Shown in pieces: positions 12,446 to 24,193 of a DNA stretch of 64,000 nt (its first letter is position 1; each line of letters starts with the position of its first letter). This DNA comes from Theobroma cacao (taxonomy: Eukaryota > Streptophyta > Magnoliopsida > Malvales > Malvaceae), in contig NC_030858.1 of the NCBI RefSeq assembly GCF_000208745.1, positions 16,985,470 to 17,049,469 of the forward strand. Reading direction: 5' to 3'. Both the position numbers and the translations under genes were made by a program. The notes beneath the pieces are model-generated. The model saw only the letters and a list, made by a program, of their open reading frames with translations, did no database searches and was not told where the DNA came from.

Positions 12446-13640
12446 TTCTAGATGGCTTTTCTTCTTCTTCTTGGATGTTTAGAAAACTTTTCCGTTTCGG
12501 GGAAATGTGAAAAATTCTCAAAGCATTTGAATGGCGGCCATCGATTGCTTTGATCTTCATAATTGTAGATGCTCTGCTCTCCATTGGTATTCTATTCTTT
12601 TTGCTCTTCCTTCTCTCCTCTTGTTTCATGTTTCTTAATTTTTCCCCTGCAATGCACAAGAGGCTTTAAAGCTTTTTTTCCTATGATAAAATAGATTATA
12701 GATCTGATATTCCATTTTATATACTGATTAATTAAACAATGCTAATTAGTATAAGTGGTACGCTTAATCAGATACGTTCTTCTGCCTTTGAATAAATCGT
12801 TCGATTTTCATTTCTTTGAGCAAAAGTTTATTTGTCTTTTAAAGAAGGGAACAGGCGGAGAACCAGAGGGTAGTTTAGTTCAAGTTCTGTTTGCTACCAA
12901 GGTAAAAAAAGAATCAAATATTGTACCATCTTGGTGGTTATGAGCTCTGTTCCTGGCCATTGGATACGACATGTTTCCTTCTTCTTTTCCTCTTTATTAT
13001 TCTGCCAAACAGACCTCCTTTTCGGGATTCGTTTGCCAATCGTACGGACATGTCTTTTCTGGTATTTTAGGGGGAAGTGGCTGATATTTCACTTTCTTGA
13101 TTTTGGTTTAATAATGCTGAAGCAACGGAGAGGTCATTATTATCCGAATTACAGGCCAGACCGTTAGCAATGCCCAATGGCTAATATCGTTATTCTACTT
13201 GTTTTTTTCCTTCTCAAATTTGTTTTTTTTTTTAGCACTTAACGTTATCTCGTCCTTATTAATTGAATGTTGATCTTAAGAGTTTACATATTTGATACTC
13301 GAATTATCGGGAAATTGTTAATTTGATATTTGAAAAAAATAATGATTTAGTACTCAAACTGTACTTTCATCTGTTAACTTGCACGTTTGATTAATTTTAT
13401 CAGTCAAACATATGATCTGATTAAATATATCGTGTAATGTGGTCAAATATGTCAATAAGTACTTCTCACGTGTCTAAAAAGAATCACATCAGGTTTCTTT
13501 TTAAAAATATTATACTAAATATTTTTTAAAAAAAACAATGGAGGAGAGAGAAAGAGGGAATTGTGAGGGAGGGGAAGGGGAACGCAGGAAATATAAGGGG
13601 CCAACACTAGTCGCGGTGTCACCAACTGGCACTTAACGCA
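12446..13640. other. 3' flank and intergenic sequence
   Basis: Open frames at 12755-12943 and 12931-13167 have no recognisable domain and overlap what is probably the 3' UTR of the small gene. About 13260-13500 reads like a common dispersed plant repeat ('tttgatactcgaattatcgggaaattg' style). A purine-rich stretch at 13540-13585 precedes the copia LTR end. No gene supported. Confidence 0.4.
12791..12796 (+). terminator. Possible poly(A) signal of the 12242 gene
   Basis: AATAAA about 345 bases past the stop codon, preceded by T-rich sequence. It is the first exact AATAAA after the gene, but plant signals are loose and a nearer variant (gataaaata, ~12685) could serve. Confidence 0.3.
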
Positions 13641-13842
13641 GAGCTAAAGGAAACATTGAAAGAAGGCTTACTTCGTTATAACAAAGAAAGTAAGTTACTT
13701 TTGAACTGTAAAACCAAAATGCTATGAGCCTAAACTTTGAGGACCACAAAATCTTTCAAACAAATTTTAAATTTCAAGAGCTGTCTTCAAAAATATTTTT
13801 AAGTGCTATTCACCCCCCTTAGCATCTTTTTTGGGACCAACA
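13641..13842 (+). mobile_element. 3' end of a Ty1/copia (SIRE/Maximus-like) LTR
   Basis: The segment ends 'attcacccccct...ttttttgggaccaaca', the same U5 ending as the LTR at 34133-35228. It is followed at once by 'agtgatatcaaaac' (13843-13856), a mutated primer-binding site for initiator-methionine tRNA (usual form tggtatcagagc). Only the last ~200 bases of the LTR remain; the left edge is approximate. Confidence 0.7.
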
Positions 13843-15914
13843 AGTGATATCAAAACTTAACCCTTGATTTTAAAGGCTTAACAGCTTAAGGGGAAAATCC
13901 AATTGCTGCTCAAAATTTTAATGTGGCTGAGGGTCAATCCACAAATAGGCTTCCTCTATTTAATGGAATAAATTACCAATATTAGAGCACTAGGATATCT
14001 ATTTACATTAGAACTATTGATTATATGATGTGGGATGTCATTACCAAAGGCTCTTTCATTCCTATGAACATAAATTTGATTATTGTTGAGAAAACTCCCA
14101 AAAGTAGAAATGAATGGACAGAAGCTGAAATGAAAAAAGTTCAAATAACCTTCAAAGCCATCAACACTCTCTATTGTGCATTGAGTCCTATAGAGTTCAA
14201 TAAAATCTCTACATGCACCATCGCCAAGGAAATTTGAGAGAAACTAAAGATCATCCATGAAAGGACTTCACAAGTCAAGGAGTTAAAGATCACCTTTCTC
14301 ACTCACAACCATGAAATGTTCAAAATGGAACTAAGAGAAGACATCACCATCATGTATGATCGATTTACAAACATTACCAACAAGCTTAAGCAACTTGGGA
14401 AAGTAATTCCAGAACATAAATTGGTAAAAAAGCTACTTAGAAGCTTACCAAAATGCTGGAAGCCAAAGGTGATAGCAATTTGAGAAGCCAAAAATCTAAA
14501 TGTCATCACCTTATATGAGATATGTGGCTTACCCCTCATAAATGAACAAGAGATCAAGAAAAAATTAGAAGGGAGAGCCAACCTTTGCTTGATGGCCAAA
14601 GATTAAGAACTTGAGGTAATTTCTGAATTATCTAACATTTCTTATAATGAAATGTAAGATTAGCATGATTGTTTTTACGCTGAATTTGAAAAGTTATCTC
14701 TAAAGTATAAATTTTTGAAAAAGAAAGCTTGTTCTTTAGATGATGAATTAAAAAAGATTAAATGTGATTTGAAATTTGTTTTTGATCAAAGAAACATTTT
14801 TCAAATTGAGTTGGAGCATTCCAAAACAGATTCTCAATCTTTAAAGTTGGAACTAGAGAGAAAAAATGAGGCCTTGCAAAAGGCATTGGATGTGAATGAT
14901 GTTCTCAAAATTTCAATGGAAGAGATTTCAAAATTGAAATTGAACAAAGAAGATAAACCAATAGTTAATGCTATTTTTAAGAAGAAAAAGGATGCATCTT
15001 TATTCCATTATTGTGCTTGTGGCAAAAAAGGTAATTTCTTTTATAATTGTTATTATAAGGGTAATAACCTCCCTAAAACCAAGATGGTTTGGGTTTCTAA
15101 AAGTTCTTATGTGCTTACTAACCCTCAAAGACTTATTAAAATATGGGTACTTTTGAAAATGAAATGAAAAATTGTTTTGTAGGTTGAGCAAGAGCAAAAG
15201 GAACAATATTTGAAAGTTCAACAAAAGGGAAAACAACCTTGGTACTTGGATTGTGGTTGCTCAAGGCATATGATCAAAAATGAAAATTTGTTTGTCAAGC
15301 TTGATAGAAAGAAAAATGATAGTGTCTTTTTTGCTGACAACTCCAATGGTATCATTCAAGGAATTGAAACCTTTAGTAACAATTCTCAAATTCAAATCAA
15401 GCATATTTTACTTGTTGAAGGTCTAAAGCATAACTTATTAAGTATTAGTCATCTTTGTGATAGAGGATTTAGAGTTTTCTTTAGTTCTCATGTATGTCGT
15501 GTGATTGATTAATTTAACAAAGTTGTATTCATTGGCAAAAGGTTTGAAAATATTTATGTGAATTTGAGAAAAATGAATTTGAAATACAAGAAAGTGATTT
15601 CAAAATTTAATGTTGAAAATGATTTCTTAATGAAGGCAAAGATTGATTTGGAAAAAGAAAATGAAAAATTGAAAATGGATTTTGAAGCTTTTCAAAAGAA
15701 AATTGACATTTTTGAAAAAGAGAATTTAGATGTGAAAATAAAGCTTGAAGATTTGACAAATGAAAAGCAAAACGTTTTCATGAATTCCCCACTTTCAAAG
15801 ATGACCAAATGCAATTATTGTAACTATCATGGTCATATTTCACACATTTATTCAACTAAGAAATATCTACCTTATAGAGTTAAACAAGTGTGGATTCCAA
15901 AAGAAACTTTGTAG
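13843..15914 (+). pseudogene. Decayed copia gag-protease (SIRE/Maximus-like)
   Basis: Reading frames with internal stops encode, in order: a gag N-terminal region (about 13950-14600); a long coiled coil rich in K, E and L (14715-14990); a degenerate zinc knuckle (about 15010-15050); and an aspartic protease block with WYLDCGCSRHM near 15240-15275, followed by the usual hydrophobic LLVEGLKHNLLSIS segment. The active-site triad reads D-C-G where copia normally has D-S-G. After the pre-integrase stretch (about 15530) the sequence jumps back to a second gag-type coiled coil and zinc knuckle (15558-15914; CNYC...H, final Cys replaced by Tyr). Integrase, reverse transcriptase and RNase H are absent. 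Non-functional. Confidence 0.8.
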
Positions 15915-16582
15915 AATGAGACCAACTATCAAGGATTCAAAGCAATTTGGATACTAAAAATCATATGAAAAGTGTCTCTTGTAGTTGTGTTAGAGCAAGA
16001 AGAAACAAATTCTTGAAGATCGAATGCCCTCTAAACACACAATGAAAATTGGGTGATTTCTATACCAAAAGTCATTTATTTGTCAAATTGTGACTTTTGG
16101 TTGTTTGCTTTTATTTTGCTTGGTTGTCAAATTCTTGAGATTGATTGATTTAGCTTGGTTTTTTTTTTTTTTGCCTTTTTAATTGAGAACTTTGATTTGC
16201 CTTTTCTTGCTTGACTATTAAATGCATTATTCTTTTTCTACTCTCATTTGATCTTTATTGATAAATTTTGATTATGCAATTTGATTTGATATGATACATG
16301 CTATAACTTGCATAATCTTGAAAAAAGTATAAGCTTAAATATTAAGTATGTGATTATCTTTGATCTTGATTATATCCTCATGCTTATGCCAAAAGTTATT
16401 CATTTTTTTAAATTACTTGTTTGTTTTGTTGATTTTGCTTAGTTGTGGAAAATTGTTTTGATATAATTTCCTTATGTTTTGTGAAATTTATTTCATATTT
16501 TTTTTGGAAAATTGATTTTTGAGCATATTTTTAAGCATAAAAGTTTGATGTTTATGGCATGTCAAGTGGAAAAGATATCTAC
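15915..16582 (+). other. T-rich copia 3' region remnant
   Basis: No coding frame. The text is T-rich with repeated 'ttgatttgattt'-type phrases, like the untranslated region between pol and the 3' LTR of SIRE-type elements. The right edge is where similarity to the Athila LTR at 27350 begins. Confidence 0.35.
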
Positions 16583-17429
16583 GAGGATTGAGGATCAGAA
16601 TCGACAAAAAACCTATTTTTCACTCTAGTTTTGTTTTTCTTTCTCTTTCTTTTGCTGTAAACATGAATTTTTTTTCTTGAGAAAATGTTGTTTGTTGCAG
16701 AAATGATGAACTAAATTATTTTTCTAGGATTGTGGTTGATTTTAACATGAAATCTAAATATTTTATTTTTTTATTTATTATGAATGGGTATGGTGATGTT
16801 TATTCAATTCTATACTTATTACCCTTGATTGTCTAATTAGAAAATGATTGGTTATGGAAATCTAAATGAAACTTGACAGAGTAATTTTAGATTAGACTAC
16901 GTTTTGAGTAGCTTGTGTTCATGTCAGTTAGAAATGAGGTGAACTGATTACTAATTAGGGTAGACATATGCCTAAATGCTACATGCAGTCAAATTAGAAC
17001 ATTTGCTTAATGAACCATATTTAATTGATTACTATAGACATATAATGATCCAATTAAATTAGGTATATGTACAAGCATCTCGACGGAGACTTGTACATAA
17101 GTTTGGATTCTAGGCTAGCAAAACCACCCATGAATTTATGTATCAAGAGAAATGTATTTTAGATGAAATGTTGAATGAACCCATGATCTTAGGCCTTTAA
17201 TATATAGTTTTTCTAGTAAATTTTCAGCCTTCATTCCTTAGTTTAGTGTTTAACTGAATTTAGATTTTAATTAATCTTTCAAAAATTGAGTTACTTGGAT
17301 AAGATTGGTTTGTTAAAATTTTAGTACTTAGTGAGAATTTAGGAGCAAATCGCTAGGGGATACGATATTGGATTTATTGTCTATATTACTTGTTTGATAC
17401 GAAAACTTGCATGTATTAAATCAACAACA
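16583..17429 (+). repeat. Athila copy 1, 5' LTR (3' half only)
   Basis: Matches 27350-28195 base for base with scattered changes, ending '...cttgcatgtattaaatcaacaaca'. The first ~800 bases of the LTR are missing, replaced by copia sequence at the left junction near 16583. Confidence 0.85.
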
Positions 17430-17435
17430 AGTTTT

Positions 17436-17454
17436 TGATGCCGTTGCCAGGGAT
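17436..17454 (+). promoter_or_regulatory. Athila primer-binding site (tRNA-Asp type)
   Basis: TGATGCCGTTGCCAGGGAT, six bases after the LTR end, is a slightly mutated form of the TGGCGCCGTTGCCGGGGAT site typical of Athila elements. It fixes element orientation and the LTR 3' end. Confidence 0.85.
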
Positions 17455-17729
17455 TTGTTTTGCTAATATTAATGCAAAACATATTGATCTTAATCTAAGT
17501 TTGTTTTTTCTTTCTTTATTTTTCAGGTACATTTTGTCATTGTACACGAAGAGTAAGAAGGTTAGAGATTGTTCCTTGTGATCCAAAGATTGAGAGAACA
17601 TTTAGAAGTCTTTGGAGGAAAAATCATGAAAGTTCTACTCAGACTAATACAATGGCCGTACAACAAAAAGAGCAGCAAGTCCAAGAGCAAATAATGGAAA
17701 AGAATTGGTTTCTAAGAGACTAAGCTATT

Positions 17730-18345
17730 TTGTTGGTGCAAGGGCTTCCATCAAGCATTCGTGGTCCAGCTATTCAGGCCAAAAACTTCGAAATAAAGCC
17801 AACCATCATCCAAATGATCCAAACTTTAGTCCAGTTTGGTGGTTTATTGAATGACGACCCGAACGCACATATTTCAAATTTTTTGGAGATCTATGACACA
17901 TTGAAACAGAATGGAATGACTGATGATGCTATCAGACTGAGACTGTTCCCTTTCTCATTAAGGGACAAAGTAAAGGTTTGGTTGAATTTGCTTCCTACAA
18001 GCCCCATTACGACTTGGGTCGGCGTTGCTTATAAGTTCTTAGCCAAGTTTTTTCCTATGGCCAAGACAACAAAAATGAGGAATGATATTACATCATTCAC
18101 ATAATTTGATGTTGAGTCGTTGTATGAGGTTTGGGAAAGATACAAGGATCTGCTAAGGTGTTGTCCTCATCATGGTCTTTCGAAATGGCTCCAAGTTTAG
18201 ACATTTTACGATGGATTGAATGGTCAAGTTCAGACCACTATTGATGCATCTGCTAGAGGAGCTCTTATGGCAAAGTCAATTGATAAGGAGTATGACCTGT
18301 TGGAAGAGAAGGCATCGAACAACTATTATGGCCTTTAGAAAGAAC
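17730..18345 (+). pseudogene. Athila gag (retrotransposon gag domain)
   Basis: The frame carries the hallmark blocks of the plant gag domain: IQM.Q.LVQFGGL.NDDPNAH, then DDAIRLRLFPFSLRDK.K.WLN, then FLAKFFP..KT.KMRNDI. Stops follow at 18102 (start of FDVESLYE.WERYKDLL), near 18198 and later. Upstream coding from about 17640 contains a Q-rich leader, also broken. The product would be the capsid-like protein that packages element RNA. Clearly dead. Confidence 0.85.
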
Positions 18346-19845
18346 AATGCATAAGAAGGTAGCTGGAGTTCATGAGTTGGACGCCATCACAACATTAATA
18401 GCACAAGTAACTGCCTTTACTAAGAAATTTGATTCTTTTAGAATTTAGTCAGTTCATTTAGTTCAGAGTCCGTTTGTATCTTATGATTATTGTGGAGATG
18501 GGCATGTGAATGATTAATGTCTAAGAAATTCAAAGTCAATTCAATTTGTAGGGAATAGGCAATAGAACAACCTCTATTCTAACACCTATAATCATGGATG
18601 AAGGAGCCATCCAAACCTGTCTTGGGGTAATAATTAAGGGTCTTCTTTAGCTCCATGGTCTAATGTTCTTCTTGGTTTTTAATAAAAAGCAAGGCCTCCC
18701 GTGAAAAAGAAAAAGAAACCATTTATGAAGGAGTTGCTTATGCAATACATGGCTAAGATCGACTCCTTCAGTCATAGTTAAGCAACCTCGTTGAGAAACC
18801 TTGAGACACAAGTTGGACAACTTGCCAATACGATAAACAACAGAGCTCAAGGGACTTTACCTAGTGACACGAAAGCTAATCCTATGAGGGATGATAAAGA
18901 ACATGTTAAGGCTATTACCTTGAGGAGTTGAAAAAAGTTTGAAAGCAATCCCAAGCAAGATGAATAGCAGAGAGAGTTAGTTAAGAATGAGAGAGAGATT
19001 GTATGTTCTAACAAGCAGAGTCAGGAGAAGGAGGCAAAGGCTACTCCACCACCACCCTTTCCTTAGCACTTTAAGAAACAATAACAAGAGAGTCTGTTTC
19101 AAAAAATTTTGAGGTTGTTCAAAATGCTTCACATCAACATTTCGTTTGTAAAAGTTTCAGAGTAGATGCCTTCATATGTGAAGTTTCTAAAGGATATTTT
19201 GACAAAGAAAAGTACATTAGATGAGTTTGGGATAGTGGTACTCATAGAGGATTGTATTGTAATCATATTGAACAAGCTTCCTTCGAAATTTAAAGATCTT
19301 GGCAGCTCTACTATCCCATGCACTATTGGTGCATTATTCTTCACCAAGGCTTTAAGTGATTTGGGGGCTAGTATCAACCTTATGCCTCTATCTATTTGCA
19401 ATAAGTTAGGTTTGAGTGAGATTAAGCCCACCATTGTGACCATACAACTTGTTGACTGAACCCTTACATATCCAAGAGGTATTGCCGAAGGTGTGCTCAT
19501 GAAAGTTGACAAGTTTATATTTCCAACAGATTTCATTGTACTCAATATGGAGGATGATAGAGAGTTCTAATAATCTTGGGGAGACCCTTCTTATGCATTG
19601 CTAGAATGCTCATTGATGTGGAAAAAGGAAAACTTACCTTGAGAGTGCAAGATCAAGAGATAACTTTCAACGTTTCTAAAGCTTTAAAGTTTTCTAATAA
19701 TCATGATAAATGTTTTGCAGTAAGTGTAGTAGATAGAGTCACGAGAGAAGTGTTTAGGGAAAACCACCCTAATGACCTACTTAAAGCTTCCTTAGTAGTT
19801 GATTTGAGAGAAATGATGAAGATGTCATTGAATGTGTAAATTTAT
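18346..19845 (+). pseudogene. Athila gag C-terminus and aspartic protease
   Basis: Broken frames encode a gag tail with 'SLRNLETQVGQLANTINNRAQG' similarity (18785-18860; quoted in part), then PPPPFP (about 19050) and MPSYVKFLKDILTKK (19166 on). The protease core reads ALSDLGASINLMPLS near 19350-19385, with D-L-G-A as active site. A second part continues at 19576 (MGRPFLC...) after a frameshift. At least eight stops are visible across the region. The same segment occurs a second time at 28199-29212. Confidence 0.8.
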
Positions 19846-20051
19846 TTGATGTTCCATCATGTGTCATGAGGACACAATTTACGACATTGGATTTTTCATC
19901 TACTTCATCATCACTAGTGAAACCTTCCATTGAAGAACCACCAAAGTTGAAGCTTAAACCTTTTCCAAATCACTTGAGGTATGCATATCCTGGTAACTTT
20001 TCTACTCCTCTTATTATTGTTTCTTTTGCTCTTACTAATGTGTAGGATCTT

Positions 20052-22253
20052 TTGAGAGTTCTAAAAGAGCATAAGAAGGCATTGGAATGGATAATTATAG
20101 ACATAAAGGGGATTAATGTTTTGAGATGTATGCATAGGAATTTTTTAGAGGATGATCATAAAGCCACCAGCGAGAACCAGAAAAGACTCAATTCAATCAT
20201 GAAGGAGGTGGTGAAGAAAGAGATCATTAAATGGTTAAATGCTAAGATTATCTATGCTATATTAGATAGTGTTGGTCCCGTTTGAGCGCGAGAGGGGGGT
20301 GAATAACACTAAAAATTATCTTCTCAGCCTTTTAGAGCTTGAAGAGCACTTAATCAACTAGACGAAGGGAAAGACTAGAACTTGTTAAAATTATAAGACA
20401 CCAAGTAAGGAAGGGTAAAGAGAAGTGGACAATATAAGAGTATTTACAGTGGTTCGGTCTTTTTGACCTACATCCACTACCTTGATCTCCCAATCAAGGA
20501 TTTTCAACCCAACTTCAATAAACCAGTGGAATTAATAGCTTCCATCAAGCCTTTATAAGGTGAGCTTTTAACCCAAGCTTTAATCCCTTACAACAAGTTT
20601 TAGAGTTCCTCCCACACTTTAATTTTTCAAAAAAAAGAAGAAAAAAAAGTACAATTAAGTACCTTTACAAGTTTGGATAGATTAGAATCAAGCTCAAACA
20701 CTTTTTCTGGATTTGGAATGGAAGACAAGTGTTTTTGGTGAAAAATATTTTACTTTTTGCTCAAAGTAGCTCTTTTTTCATCAAATCTTCAACTCTTTGA
20801 CCATTGGAGCTTCTTTTTATATCTAGGGAATAGTTTCTAGCCGTTAGAAACAACTTTAATGCACTTCTAGCCATTATTTCATCCTCTAGTGTTTAAATTC
20901 AAACAGGTTGATAGACTTTGACTAATCAGATACAAGCAACTCTAATTGATTACAGCTTCTCTACCTTGCACTATCTTGTTGCTTTGTTCTCTGCTCTAAC
21001 CAATTACATGAGGCTCTAACTGATTAAAAGTTCTCTGTCTTTAGACTTCTCTTCTTCAACAGACTTCCTCTAATTGGTTATGGCAAGCTCTAACTGATTA
21101 CAAACTTTCTGTTTTCACTTCTCTACATAACAGTCTACCTCTAATTGGTCAACATTTCCCTTAACTGATTGAAGCTTTACTTCCTTCAACCATAACCAAT
21201 TAAAATCACCTTAATCAATTAGAAGATCTTCAAATTTTGAACTTCTCCATTTTGGCTCCTTTCAACGGTCAACAATATTTTCAAACTTGTTTTTTGCGCT
21301 TGAAGATACTAAGACCTTGTGCTTTAACCGATTAACTAGACCTCTTAACCAATTAGCATATTTCTGTTTTGCTTCAACTTATCACACAACCATGCCTTAA
21401 CTGATTAAGGTCCTTTGATAATCAGTTACTAAGGTTCTGTTTTTGTTCATTACTTGTTTTTTTCTTCTTAACTGATTAACTCTTCATTAAACTTAGCAAG
21501 CTCCTTGACTTGCCTTTAATTAACAACTTTGTTAGGGGTATAAAATTAAATCTTGCACACTTAAATAGTGAAGTTAGACATTAATGAATGAGGAATGTTT
21601 TGTTATCATAAAAAACATATGGAGTCAACAGATAGTGCTTAGGTAAGTCCGGTAGCAATGTGTATTGAAGAAATGTGGGATAACTATGGTAACAAATGAG
21701 AATAATGAACTTACCCCCAAGAGGATAATGACTAGATGGAGAGTATTCATGGACTTCTGAAAGCTCAACAAAGCCACAAGGGAAAATCATTTTTTTTGTC
21801 ATTTATTGACCAGATGTTAGATAGATCAGGTAGAAAAAAGTTCTCTTATTTCTTGGATTCAGGATACAATTAGATAGCAGTAGCTTCAGAGGATCAAGAG
21901 CAGACTACCTTTACATGCCCCTATGGTACTTTCGTTTTCAAAAGAATGCCATTTGGACTGTGTAATGCTCTAGCCACTTTTCAAAAATGCATGATGGCCA
22001 TCTTCTATGATGTGGTGGAATAAATTTTGGAGGTATTTATGGATGACTTTTTTGTTTTTGGTAGCAATTTCGATGAGTGTTTGTTGAATTTTGATAGAGT
22101 CTTGAGAAGGTATGAAGAGATGAACCTTGTGCTGAATTGGGAGAAATGCCACTTCATAGTGCAAGAAGGCATTGTTCTTAGGCACAAGGTTTCGAGCAAA
22201 GGATTGGAGGTGGACAAAGTGAAGATAGAGATAATCGAGAAGCTTCCACTTTA
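20052..22253 (+). pseudogene. Athila reverse transcriptase, split by a solo LTR
   Basis: The N-terminal part (20052-20269) has VLKEHKKALEW and MKEVVKKEIIKWL, the usual lead-in to the gypsy reverse transcriptase. It stops at the nested LTR (20270-21630) and resumes immediately after it in the same sequence context. The palm is visible at 21905-22047 (YGTFVFKRMPFGLCNA, then FMDD at 22036-22047, the catalytic box). The thumb begins near 22170 and the sequence ends abruptly at about 22253, where integrase text begins. The connection and RNase H domains, present in copy 2 at 63358-63990, are therefore deleted (about 1 kb). Several stops are also present. Confidence 0.85.
20270..21630 (-). mobile_element. 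Solo copia LTR (1361 bp) with perfect 5-bp target duplication
   Basis: The unit begins TGTTGGTCCC and ends GAGTCAACA, flanked by GATAG at 20265-20269 and 21631-21635. Orientation is minus: the LTR U5 end (…gggaccaaca) is on the left and the U3 start (tgttgactccat…) on the right. A minus-strand TATA-like ATATAAAAAG is near 20815. Upstream of it (20930-21480) are many TTAACTGATTAA/TTAACCAATTAG-type near-palindromes. No internal region is present, so it arose by LTR-LTR recombination after insertion into the Athila reverse transcriptase. Confidence 0.9.
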
Positions 22254-22255
22254 AA

Positions 22256-23185
22256 GAATGCTCATAATTTTGTTTTGCATTGTAATAAGTGTCAACGAGT
22301 GGGGAACATTTTGAGAAGACATGGGATGCCACTCAGCAACATCTTGGAAGTTGAAATATTTGTTATTTGGGGTATTGATTTCATGGGACCCTTTGTTTAT
22401 TCTTTCAACAATTGCTACATATTGGTGGTCGTTAACTATGTGTCAAAGTGGGTGGAAGCTTTAGCATTACTTATGAATGATGCAAAGGTTGTGTTGAAGT
22501 TTTTGAGGAAAAATATTTTCATGAGATTCGGCACATCAATGGCGATAGTGAGTGATGAAGGTAGCCATTGTTGTTACAAATTCTTTACAGCTATACTTGC
22601 AAAAAATGGTGTGACACACATGGTGGCAATTGCTTATCACCCCTAAATAAGTGGACAAGTTAAAGTATCAAATCGAGAGATCAAGAGAATTTTAAAAAAG
22701 GTTGTGTCTACGTTAAGGAAAGATTAGGCCAAGAGACTTGATGATGCATTTTGGGCATATTAGACTGAATAAAAAACTCCCATTGGTATGTTGCCATATC
22801 ATCTAGTCTTTGGCAAAGCATGTCACCTTCGGTTGAGTAGGAAGTTGAACTTCGATTTGGAAACTGCTGGTGAGAAACATTTGCTTCAACTATATGAGAT
22901 GGATGAAATTAGATTGGATGCTTATGAAAATGCCAAGATATATAAAGAAAAGACGAAGAGATGGCATGATTGGAAGACTTTTGAAACCCATTTTTAGCCA
23001 AACTAGCATGTGCTGTTATTCAACTTTTAGTTAAAGTTATTTCTTGGAAAGTTAAAATGAAGGTGGTCAAGACCTTTTCTTGTTTCGAGATTATTCCCAC
23101 ATAGTGTAGTGGAACTTGTCGATGGTATGACTAACGAAAAGTTTAAGGTGAATGGGCAACGGTTGGAGCATTATTGAGGGTGATA
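22256..23185 (+). pseudogene. Athila integrase, catalytic Glu changed to Lys
   Basis: Starts inside the zinc-binding part (CNKCQRVGNI..RHGMP, 22277 on). The core follows: GIDFMGPF with the first Asp near 22376; SDEGSH with the second Asp near 22552; then GQVKVSNREIKR near 22650, where the family has GQ(A/V)EVSN. The third catalytic residue is therefore Lys. Stops occur near 22644, 22726 and 22760. The C-terminal part (22788-22997) has lost about 12 residues between GKACHL and KLNFDL compared with copy 2. A chromodomain-like tail (VVELVDG...FKVNGQRLEHY) runs to about 23175. Confidence 0.85.
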
Positions 23186-24193
23186 TTGATCGTCAATGCT
23201 CCTCTATCAATCTTTATGACCCTAGTTAAGCTAAATAGAGAGTTTAGCTAAAAACAATAAAGAAATCGCTGTTTGGGAAGCAACCTAAGTTTTTTATACT
23301 TAGCAAATTTTTTACTATTTGTTCGTTTTATACTTATTTTTTATTTTCTAAATTATGGTTTCTAACTTTCTTTATTTTTCTTTTGTAGGACTTATTTTAA
23401 TCTCTTTATGTTTATGCAAAAAAAAAAAAAACCAGCACCGCGGCATTGGCCACTTAAGGCCACGATGTTGGGCATCATCATGGATTCCATACAAAAACCT
23501 GAGGCTAGAGCATTACGGTGCTACACATCCAAGGTTGCAGTGCTCCACACTTGAAAATTTTTCATGGGTCGAGCCTAGGGCAATGCGACGCTCAAGGGCT
23601 AGTACCATGGCGTTGCATCGAGCCCTTTCCTCTTTTAAAACCCAAAATTTTCCCTTTTTCCCCCATTTTAAACCCTAACAGTGCATTTTTTCACTACTTC
23701 TTCCCCAAATTGAAAATTTTCACCTTTCTACAACCTACCACCCCAAAACATCTCCAAATACTCAACTTTCTTGCATTTAAACACTAGTTTGGAGGATTGG
23801 GAACATTTTTAATTCATCGCACTTAACCAAGGTGCAGAAAATTTTCAAGTAAGAATCTAGTTCTTGCAAAAATTTAATTGTTGGGAGAATTTAGCATTGT
23901 GGAAGTGATTTTAGGTGGTTATTGATTGGTATTTGCTTAATTGGGTAATGTGGTATGTGGGTTTAAAGATTTCTTAGTGTTTCATGAATATTTTGAAGTT
24001 TTTGTTGAGAAAGAAAGGTGAATAGTACCATATTTTCTGCATTTAACTTTATATTGTGGATTTGTGGTGCACTGTGTGCTATTAGAATTAGAAGAATAAG
24101 TTGTGGAAAATTTTGGTGATTAATTTTGAGGTAAACTTCATTTTTGTGGTTAAAAGTTATTATTGATTGTGGATTCTTATTGACCATCATATG
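23186..24193 (+). other. Athila spacer between integrase and env-position ORF
   Basis: Non-coding sequence like that at 61090-61920 of copy 2. It contains GC-rich phrases around 'ccacgatgttgggca' and 'gggctagtaccatggcgttg' (23440-23620), followed by a leader-like region rich in CCCAAA and TTTCCC. Open frames here are chance. Confidence 0.5.

Noticed and set aside
14303..14599. 98-codon minus-strand frame
   Set aside because: It is the reverse of the copia gag pseudogene, which is clearly on the plus strand.
21970..22332. 120-codon minus-strand frame
   Set aside because: Antisense of the Athila reverse transcriptase with its FMDD box on plus.
23355..23787. Two overlapping plus frames after integrase
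   Set aside because: They lie in the non-coding Athila spacer; copy 2 has no matching frame at 61090-61920.
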